This document shows positions 1-4,037 of a DNA stretch of 6,619 nt, piece after piece. The first letter of the stretch is position 1. Each line of letters starts with the position of its first letter. The DNA lies in contig JAJYXX010000375.1 in assembly GCA_021801545.1 (NCBI GenBank), positions 1-6,619 on the forward strand. Reading direction: 5' to 3'. The DNA is from Chloroflexota bacterium. Its GTDB lineage: Bacteria > Chloroflexota > Limnocylindria > Limnocylindrales > CSP1-4. The notes under the pieces are model-generated. The model searched no databases, was not told the origin of the DNA, and saw nothing but the letters and a program-made list of their open reading frames with translations. A program made the translations under genes and the position numbers.

Positions 1-1
1 A

Positions 2-652
2 CGGAGCGAGCTCCACCACCTGACGGCGATGGTCCAGTCGACCCTCGAGGCCACGAAGTCGTTCATCTTCGACGTCCGTCCGATGGTCCTCGACGACCTC
101 GGCCTCGTGCCGACGATCCGTCGGGCGAGCCGCGATCGCGGCCAGCGGGCCCGGATCCCGGTCGACTTCGACTCGATCGGCGCCGACCGGCGGCTGCCGA
201 TGGAGCTCGAGAGTGCCCTGTTCCGGATGCTCGACGAAGCGCTCGCCGGCTACCTCGGTGAACACCCGGACCGGGTCGTGATCCGGCTCGATTGGTCGGA
301 CCGGCTCGAGGCGAGCGTCGCCGCGCTGCGGGCCGAGCCAGCGCCCGAGGCGGCTCCGGCGGGCGAGGCGGCTCCGGCGTCTGCCCGCTCGCGAACACCA
401 GAACGCCCGGAGCGCGGACGCGGCAGGAAGGCTGAACCGGCCGAGGAGATACCGCCTGCCCTGGCCGCGATGATCGAGGAGCGCCGGACGGAGTCCGAAA
501 CCACCGCAGCCGCGGCACATTCTCCGGCCGCCCTTCCGGCGGCGACCTGGCGAGAGATCGAGGAGCGGGCGGCGACCCTGGGCGTGAGCGCCGAACTGCT
601 CACCGGCGGCTCGGAGCTGCGACTCGTGGTGGCCCTGCCCGCGCCCGACTGA
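2..652 (+). CDS. DegS-like sensor histidine kinase, C-terminal part, degenerate ATPase domain (5' truncated)
   Basis: The reading frame is open from base 2, so the gene begins upstream and ATG 29 is internal. The first residues (RSELHHLTAMVQSTLEATKS, then FIFDVRPMVLDDLGLVPTIR) are the end of the HisKA_3 dimerisation/phosphotransfer helices of the DegS/NarX kinase family; the phospho-accepting His lies before the window. A stretch like the family's RLP-x-E-x-ALFR-x-x-EAL follows (about 193-247). The ATP-binding domain then departs from the family: the N-box Asn is Gly (codon 248-250), no DxGxG box follows the beta strand near 284-328, and an Ala/Pro/Glu/Arg-rich, probably disordered stretch (about 329-480) sits where the ATP lid should be. 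The C-terminal end (548-640, WREIEERAATLG...LVVALP) resembles the last helix and strand of the fold but lacks the Gly-Thr of the G2 box. I infer a signalling protein that probably binds no ATP. It lies 15 bases before a pilin gene and may be co-transcribed with it. Confidence 0.8.
   Translation, partial: RSELHHLTAMVQSTLEATKSFIFDVRPMVLDDLGLVPTIRRASRDRGQRARIPVDFDSIGADRRLPMELESALFRMLDEALAGYLGEHPDRVVIRLDWSDRLEASVAALRAEPAPEAAPAGEAAPASARSRTPERPERGRGRKAEPAEEIPPALAAMIEERRTESETTAAAAHSPAALPAATWREIEERAATLGVSAELLTGGSELRLVVALPAPD
347..379 (+). repeat. 18-bp direct repeat in kinase linker
   Basis: The 15-base unit GAGGCGGCTCCGGCG occurs at 347-361 and again at 365-379, separated by GGC, giving EAAPAG-EAAPAS in the protein. 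It sits in the low-complexity insertion of the kinase and looks like local slippage or duplication in a linker. Confidence 0.8.
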
Positions 653-667
653 AACGACCGGCCGACG

Positions 668-886
668 ATGGGGGCCTGGTTTGCCGTCCTGGTCGGCGAG
701 GAAGTCAGCCGTCGCCTCGCCCGGTTCCAGCGGTCCGGCCCGTCACGCGGCCAGGGGCTCGTCGAGTACGGGCTGATCCTCCTCGGGATCGCGCTCGTGG
801 CAACCGTCGCCCTCGTCTTCTTCGGCGACCTCGTCGCCCGGGCTCTCGACATCATCGCCAACGCGATCGACCAGGCGACGACGTGA
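668..886 (+). CDS. flp: Flp/Fap-type IVb pilin, divergent paralogue
   Basis: A 72-residue prepilin. The sequence RG|QGLVEYGLILLG holds the Flp signature: predicted cleavage after Gly28 leaves Glu at +5 and Tyr at +6 of the mature protein, followed by a hydrophobic helix (about residues 35-53). Flp pilins are polymerised by the Tad machine into thin adhesive pili. The leader of 28 residues is longer and more Arg-rich (RRLARFQRSG) than those of the two other pilins here, and the C-terminal part (ARALDIIANAIDQATT) differs fully from theirs, so this may be a minor or alternative subunit. The start is ATG 668, 15 bases after the kinase stop and in the same frame. No good Shine-Dalgarno sequence precedes it, so translation may be coupled to the kinase. 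The start is therefore less certain than the identity. Confidence 0.85.
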   Translation: MGAWFAVLVGEEVSRRLARFQRSGPSRGQGLVEYGLILLGIALVATVALVFFGDLVARALDIIANAIDQATT

Positions 887-910
887 TCGAGGCCGGTACT
901 ATCAGACTAG

Positions 911-939
911 TGGTCAGCCCTGATCTTCCCGGCTATCAT
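911..939 (+). promoter_or_regulatory. candidate sigma70-type promoter for the second pilin gene
   Basis: TGGTCA (911-916, 4 of 6 matches to TTGACA) and TATCAT (934-939, 5 of 6 matches to TATAAT) are separated by 17 bases. Transcription would start near 946, about 42 bases before ATG 988. It was found by eye only. Confidence 0.45.
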
Positions 940-947
940 CGGCCCCG

Positions 948-961
948 CCTTCGATCGAAGG
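948..961. promoter_or_regulatory. perfect 14-bp palindrome, possible operator
   Basis: CCTTCGATCGAAGG is identical to its reverse complement over all 14 bases. It lies 9 bases after the candidate -10 box, at about +3 to +16, and ahead of the pilin ribosome binding site. Such a position would suit a repressor site, but no regulator is identified. Confidence 0.4.
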
Positions 962-973
962 AACGGACTCATC

Positions 974-980
974 AGGGAGG
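974..980 (+). promoter_or_regulatory. ribosome binding site fixing the start of the second pilin
   Basis: AGGGAGG lies 7 bases before ATG 988. The same frame is open back to GTG 883, but that start has no Shine-Dalgarno sequence, overlaps the previous pilin gene, and would add 35 residues ahead of a normal Flp leader. Confidence 0.8.
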
Positions 981-987
981 TAGCCGC

Positions 988-1170
988 ATGGCGCTCATCC
1001 ATTCGTACGTTACCGCGTTCCTCGCCTCGCTCCGCGACGACGAGGAGGGCCAGGGTCTCGCCGAGTACGCGCTGATCCTCGCCCTGATCGCGATCGTCGC
1101 GATCATCGCCCTCATCTTCCTCGGCAGCCAGGTCAGCAAGATCCTGAGCAACGTCGGGAACTCCGTCTAA
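988..1170 (+). CDS. flp: Flp/Fap-type IVb pilin, major-type copy A
   Basis: A 60-residue prepilin, a normal Flp size. Residues 1-21 form the leader and end in DDEEG; predicted prepilin-peptidase cleavage falls after Gly21, giving a mature pilin of 39 residues that begins QGLAEYALILALIA. Glu (+5) and Tyr (+6) are the conserved pair of the Flp family. Residues 28-43 are one hydrophobic helix and the tail is SQVSKILSNVGNSV. The start at ATG 988 is set by the AGGGAGG sequence before it. A promoter candidate lies at 911-939 and a 12-bp hairpin follows at 1194-1222, so the gene may be a unit of its own. Its 3' 133 bases are almost the same as those of the next pilin gene. Confidence 0.95.
   Translation: MALIHSYVTAFLASLRDDEEGQGLAEYALILALIAIVAIIALIFLGSQVSKILSNVGNSV
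1038..1170 (+). repeat. duplicated pilin core, copy A
   Basis: Bases 1038-1170 match 1474-1606 at 127 of 133 positions (counted by hand, no gaps), from the DEEG cleavage region through the stop codon. Similarity ends abruptly at both sides: the leader-coding 5' ends and the 3' flanks are unrelated. Confidence 0.9.
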
Positions 1171-1193
1171 GCCGCCGCGCGAACCAGCAATCC

Positions 1194-1222
1194 GAACCGC
1201 CCGGGCTCGTCCCGGGCGGTTC
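1194..1222 (+). terminator. strong hairpin after pilin copy A
   Basis: GAACCGCCCGGG (1194-1205) and CCCGGGCGGTTC (1211-1222) form a perfect 12-bp stem with a 5-base loop, 23 bases after the pilin stop. No T-run follows, so it may be a terminator that does not need one, a weak or partial terminator, or a 3' stabilising hairpin. Confidence 0.7.
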
Positions 1223-1300
1223 CCTGCATCGAGGACCCGGAAGCCCGATCCCCATCCGCTCCGGAGGCGCCCGAACGCACCACTTCGCGCCGGAACGCCA

Positions 1301-1329
1301 TTGACAGGGTGCCGGCGGCGGAGCATTGT
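1301..1329 (+). promoter_or_regulatory. candidate promoter for the third pilin gene
   Basis: A perfect -35 box TTGACA (1301-1306) is followed, after 17 bases, by CATTGT (1324-1329), which keeps the important A at position 2 and T at position 6 of the -10 box but matches only 3 of 6 overall. Transcription would start near 1336, giving a leader of about 97 bases. The rest of 1223-1432 holds no gene. Confidence 0.45.
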
Positions 1330-1344
1330 CGTCATCCGCTTCAC

Positions 1345-1367
1345 GGCTGCGGCCTGTTGCCGCCGCC
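1345..1367 (+). other. leader hairpin upstream of the third pilin
   Basis: GGCTGCGGC (1345-1353) pairs with GCCGCCGCC (1359-1367) with one mismatch (1348/1364) around a 5-base loop. It would lie near the 5' end of the pilin mRNA leader. Such stems arise easily in G+C-rich DNA, so its role is open. Confidence 0.3.
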
Positions 1368-1412
1368 CCTGGAGCACGTGAATCGGCCTCCGCTCCGGCG
1401 GGGGACTCTCGG

Positions 1413-1424
1413 GGAAAGGAGGTG
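1413..1424 (+). promoter_or_regulatory. very strong ribosome binding site of the third pilin
   Basis: GGAAAGGAGGTG is an almost full complement of the 3' end of 16S rRNA and is the best Shine-Dalgarno sequence in the window. GGAGG (1418-1422) is 10 bases before ATG 1433, which it selects over the in-frame ATG 1457. Confidence 0.85.
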
Positions 1425-1432
1425 TCCACACG

Positions 1433-1606
1433 ATGCTGTCGCTCTACGTTGCACTCATGAATCTCATCCATCGCGACGAGGAGGGCCAGGGTCTCGCCGA
1501 GTACGCGCTGATCCTCGCCCTGATCGCGATCGTCGCAATCATCGCCCTCATCTTCCTCGGCAGCCAGGTCAGCAAGATCCTGAGCACGGTCGGGAGCTCC
1601 GTTTAG
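1433..1606 (+). CDS. flp: Flp/Fap-type IVb pilin, major-type copy B
   Basis: A 57-residue prepilin (MLSLYVALMNLIHRDEEG, then QGLAEYALILALIAIVAII and so on, ending STVGSSV). Predicted cleavage after Gly18 gives a 39-residue mature pilin with Glu at +5 and Tyr at +6. The mature protein differs from that of copy A only by Asn to Thr and Asn to Ser in the last six residues, while the leader peptide is different. The very strong ribosome binding site and the TTGACA promoter candidate suggest high expression, so this may be the main pilus subunit. A stop codon (TAG) at 1604-1606 is followed by a long hairpin at 1637-1668. It precedes cpaB, the first machinery gene, by 200 bases. Identity as an Flp pilin is firm; its status as the main subunit is inference. 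Confidence 0.94.
   Translation: MLSLYVALMNLIHRDEEGQGLAEYALILALIAIVAIIALIFLGSQVSKILSTVGSSV
1474..1606 (+). repeat. duplicated pilin core, copy B
   Basis: Second copy of the 133-base segment, offset by 436 bases from copy A. The six differences are one silent change (GCG/GCA), three bases causing the two Asn changes, a silent Val change (GTC/GTT) and the stop codon (TAA/TAG). Confidence 0.9.
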
Positions 1607-1636
1607 AAAACCTCAGTCGTGAAGATCAGCGGCTCC

Positions 1637-1668
1637 GGGCGGTCCACCCATCAAGGGGTGGGCCGCCC
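1637..1668 (+). terminator. strong hairpin after pilin copy B
   Basis: GGGCGGTCCACCC (1637-1649) pairs with GGGTGGGCCGCCC (1656-1668) over 13 bp, with one G-T wobble (1643/1662) and a 6-base loop. It begins 30 bases after the pilin stop. No T-run follows, as with the hairpin after copy A. It may end or reduce transcription between the pilin and the machinery genes. Confidence 0.7.
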
Positions 1669-1698
1669 TGCCGTCTCAACCGCCGATCCTGCCACCTC

Positions 1699-1728
1699 TT
1701 CCCAACCGTCCTAGGCCATTGGTATAGT
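1699..1728 (+). promoter_or_regulatory. candidate promoter for the tad assembly operon
   Basis: TATAGT (1723-1728, 5 of 6 matches to the -10 consensus) lies 18 bases after TTCCCA (1699-1704, 4 of 6 matches to the -35 consensus). Transcription would start near 1735, about 70 bases before the cpaB start. It is placed just after the pilin hairpin, where a new promoter would be expected. Confidence 0.4.
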
Positions 1729-1756
1729 CGCCCCGCCCGCGGCCGGTGCTAGAGTG

Positions 1757-1777
1757 GTGCCACCTGTCACAGGGCAC
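1757..1777 (+). other. small hairpin in cpaB leader
   Basis: GTGCC (1757-1761) pairs with GGCAC (1773-1777) and inner CTG (1764-1766) with CAG (1770-1772) around TCA, leaving a 2-base bulge. It lies between the promoter candidate and the ribosome binding site of cpaB. It is too short to call a regulator. Confidence 0.25.
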
Positions 1778-1806
1778 GGGAAACCACACCGCTGGGGAGA
1801 CGCACC

Positions 1807-2727
1807 TTGAAGCGATCCAATCGCCTGATCCTGCTCATCGGGATCTTCCTCGCGATCGTCGCGTTCGTCGGCATCGTCCTCGTCTTCCAGGGCCAGGGGA
1901 CCGGCACCGCGAACATGCCACCGACCGAGCTGCCGACCGTCTACGCGAAGGTCGACATCCCCTTCGGCACGCAGGTGAGCGCGGACCAGGTCGAGGCCCG
2001 GGTGAAGCCGGTCGACCAGCGCGCCCCGGACGCGTTCAACGACGTCGGTCTCGTCATCGGCCGGACGGTCACGACGAACGTCCTGGCCGGCAAGCAGCTC
2101 CAGGAGTCCGATTTCGCCCTGAGCCGGACGGGCCAGGCGCCGATCGCGGGCAACATCGAGCAGGGCCTCCGGGCGGTCGCCATCCAGGTCGACCAGGTGT
2201 CCGGGGTCGGCACGCTGATCAACGTCGGCGATCGGGTCGACCTGATCGCCGGCTTCTCCGGTCCGGACAAGTTCCCGGTCATCACGATCGACCCGCAGAC
2301 CCAGCAGATCACGCCGGTCGCCGGCCTGAACAACACGAGCGTCAAGCTGCTCCTCCAGAACCTGCAGGTCGTCGGCGCGCTCTTCCCGCCGCCGCCTGCC
2401 ACACAGACCCAGGCGCAGGGCCAGGCGCAGGGCCAGGCGCAGCCCGGGGCCACGACCGCCCCGACGACCGCGCTGACCGGCCAGCAGGAGCTCGTCATCG
2501 TCGCGGTGACCCCGCAGCAGGCTGAGGTGATCAAGTTCGCCCAGCTCGACGGCACGATCACGCTCGCCCTCCGCTCGCCGAAGGATTTCAAGGACGCGAA
2601 TGGCAATCCCGTCGTGCCGCCGCCCGACAAGACGACCGGCATCATCCTCAAGACCCTCGTCGACCAGTACGGCGTCCTCCCGCCCGAGGTCATCGAGGCC
2701 GTCCTGCCCAAGGGCGTCAAGCCCTGA
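1807..2727 (+). CDS. cpaB: Flp pilus assembly protein CpaB (RcpC family)
   Basis: A 306-residue protein with an N-terminal membrane anchor (residues 7-27), a SAF domain (about 43-105, with VYAKVDIPFGTQVSADQV and VLAGKQLQESDF) and the RcpC/CpaB domain starting near 121, whose family hallmark is seen as AVAIQVDQVSGVGTLINVGD followed by RVDLIAG. The domain is split by a Gln/Ala/Gly/Pro/Thr-rich loop (about 195-225), after which QELVIVAVTPQQAEVIKFAQ and the strand ITLALRSP complete it. The protein acts outside the membrane; in diderm bacteria it works with the CpaC secretin, and here, with no secretin beside it, it may contact the cell wall or the pilus. The start is TTG 1807, 7 bases after GGGGAG (1794-1799). 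It is the first gene of the assembly operon and ends 26 bases before cpaE. Confidence 0.93.
   Translation: MKRSNRLILLIGIFLAIVAFVGIVLVFQGQGTGTANMPPTELPTVYAKVDIPFGTQVSADQVEARVKPVDQRAPDAFNDVGLVIGRTVTTNVLAGKQLQESDFALSRTGQAPIAGNIEQGLRAVAIQVDQVSGVGTLINVGDRVDLIAGFSGPDKFPVITIDPQTQQITPVAGLNNTSVKLLLQNLQVVGALFPPPPATQTQAQGQAQGQAQPGATTAPTTALTGQQELVIVAVTPQQAEVIKFAQLDGTITLALRSPKDFKDANGNPVVPPPDKTTGIILKTLVDQYGVLPPEVIEAVLPKGVKP
2410..2442 (+). repeat. 12-bp tandem repeat within cpaB
   Basis: The unit CAGGCGCAGGGC is present about 2.75 times and encodes QAQG-QAQG-QAQ (residues 202-212). It lies in a probably flexible surface loop and could change length by slippage in steps of four residues without a frameshift. 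Confidence 0.85.
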
Positions 2728-2753
2728 CGGGGCGGTCGCCGGCGCGCCACCAG

Positions 2754-4004
2754 ATGCCTGACCAGATCCGCGTCCTGATCGTCGACGACATCCCGGAGAC
2801 ACGGGACCACCTCGCCAAGCTTCTCGGCTTCGAGGCCGACATCGAGGTGGTGGGGTCGGCCGCCTCCGGCGCCGAGGCGCTGGAGTTCGCGACCCGGCTG
2901 CTGCCCGACGTCGTCCTGATGGACATCAACATGCCCGACATGGACGGGATCGCGGCAACCGAGCTGCTCTCGGCCCGTGTCCCGGCGGCGGCGGTCGTCA
3001 TGATGTCGGTCCAGGGCGAGTCGGACTACCTCCGGCGCTCGATGCTCGCCGGGGCGCGCGAGTTCCTCGTCAAGCCGTTCAGCAGCGACGAGCTGACCGC
3101 CTCGATCCGCCAGGTCTACGCCCGCGAGCGCGAGAAGCTCGACCGGCTCGTGGTCGCCACGGCCGCCGCCCTGCCGGACGACGAGCGGCCCGCCGGCCGG
3201 ATCGTCGCCGTCTTCAGCCCGAAGGGCGGCGTCGGCCGGACGACGATCGCGGTCAACCTCGCCGTCGCGGCGGCCCAGGAGCTCGGTCGCACGGTTGTCC
3301 TCGTCGACGCCTCGTTCCAGTTCGGTGACGTCGGCATCCTGCTCAACCTCAACCCGAAGAGCAAGTCGATCGCCGACCTGGCGCCCGAACTCGAAGGCGC
3401 CGGCGAGCCGGAATCGCTCGACACGTTCGTCGTCACCCACTCCTCGGGGATCCAGGTCCTGCTTGCGCCGCCGTCACCGGAGATGGCCGAACTCATCCAT
3501 CCGGCCGGTCTCAAGAAGATCCTCGAGACGCTCCGCCGGACGCACGACCTCGTCGTCGTCGACTGTTCGGCCTGGTTCAACGACGTCACACTCGGGGTCC
3601 TCGACCTGGCCGACGTCATCCTCACCCTGCTCACCCTGGAGATCACGAGCATCAAGAACATGCGCCTCTTCCTCGAGGTGGCCGAGCAGCTCGGGTACGA
3701 GAAGGAGAAGGTCCAGCTCGTCCTCAACCGGGCGGATTCGACGCTCGGCATCCGGGTGGCGGACGTCGAGCATTCGATCGGGCGGACGATCGATCACACC
3801 GTCGTGAGCGACGGTCGGAACGTCGTGTACGCGCTGAATCGCGGCGTGCCGTTCTTCCTCAGCAACCGGGAGGCGCAGGTCTCCCAGGACGTCCTCCGGC
3901 TGGCCGAGGCGATCGCGGGCCCTCGGAGGGAGGCGCTGCCGGAACGCGCCGGCGAGACACATCGGGCGGCAGCGCGCAAGTCTCTGTTCGCATGGCGGTC
4001 GTAG
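2754..4004 (+). CDS. cpaE: CpaE/TadZ-like pilus localisation protein: receiver domain plus ParA-type ATPase
   Basis: A 416-residue protein of two domains. Residues 5-120 form a CheY-like receiver with all key residues: Asp11 and Asp12, phospho-acceptor Asp57 (VVLMDINMPDMDG), Ser85 and Lys107 (FLVKPF). Residues about 150-395 form a MinD/ParA-type ATPase: KGGVGRTT (157-164) is a deviant Walker A with signature Lys157 kept but the P-loop Lys changed to Arg162; VVLVDASFQFGDVG (Asp185) is the second switch region typical of CpaE; LVVVDCS (Asp270) is Walker B. CpaE/TadZ proteins place the Tad machine at the cell pole or membrane. Many family members have degenerate receivers and altered Walker A motifs, so the intact receiver is notable. 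ATG 2754 is 26 bases after cpaB with only a weak ribosome binding site, suggesting coupling. The tail after about residue 395 is Arg/Ala-rich. ATP hydrolysis may be weak; this is inference. Confidence 0.92.
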   Translation: MPDQIRVLIVDDIPETRDHLAKLLGFEADIEVVGSAASGAEALEFATRLLPDVVLMDINMPDMDGIAATELLSARVPAAAVVMMSVQGESDYLRRSMLAGAREFLVKPFSSDELTASIRQVYAREREKLDRLVVATAAALPDDERPAGRIVAVFSPKGGVGRTTIAVNLAVAAAQELGRTVVLVDASFQFGDVGILLNLNPKSKSIADLAPELEGAGEPESLDTFVVTHSSGIQVLLAPPSPEMAELIHPAGLKKILETLRRTHDLVVVDCSAWFNDVTLGVLDLADVILTLLTLEITSIKNMRLFLEVAEQLGYEKEKVQLVLNRADSTLGIRVADVEHSIGRTIDHTVVSDGRNVVYALNRGVPFFLSNREAQVSQDVLRLAEAIAGPRREALPERAGETHRAAARKSLFAWRS

Positions 4005-4037
4005 CGGCGCCCCACGGGGCATGAAGGGGTAGAGGCG

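Noticed and set aside
650..670. Kinase and first pilin as one gene split by a sequencing error
   Set aside because: The kinase ends naturally after its VVALP strand, and a Flp prepilin needs a short cytoplasmic leader for cleavage, so two genes are more likely. Raw reads over TGA 650-652 would settle it.
883..987. GTG 883 as start of the second pilin
   Set aside because: It would overlap the previous pilin gene, has no ribosome binding site, and adds 35 residues before a normal Flp leader. ATG 988 has AGGGAGG at proper spacing.
1194..1668. Two inverted repeats flanking the third pilin as ends of a mobile element or attachment sites
   Set aside because: The two hairpins differ in sequence, have no target-site duplication and enclose no transposase or integrase. 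Terminator-like or mRNA-end structures explain them better.
1309..1752. Plus-strand open frame of 147 codons covering the third pilin in another frame
   Set aside because: It is Arg/Pro/His-rich with no motifs, starts in a leader region and runs through the pilin gene and the hairpin out of frame. The pilin frame has the ribosome binding site and the Flp signature.
1711..2802. Long open frame on the minus strand opposite cpaB
   Set aside because: It mirrors the codon structure of cpaB in G+C-rich DNA, is rich in Arg/Asp/Gly/Leu without domain motifs, and overlaps a clear family protein entirely. The same applies to the minus-strand frames at 1941-3440, 3474-4022 and 4041-5918.
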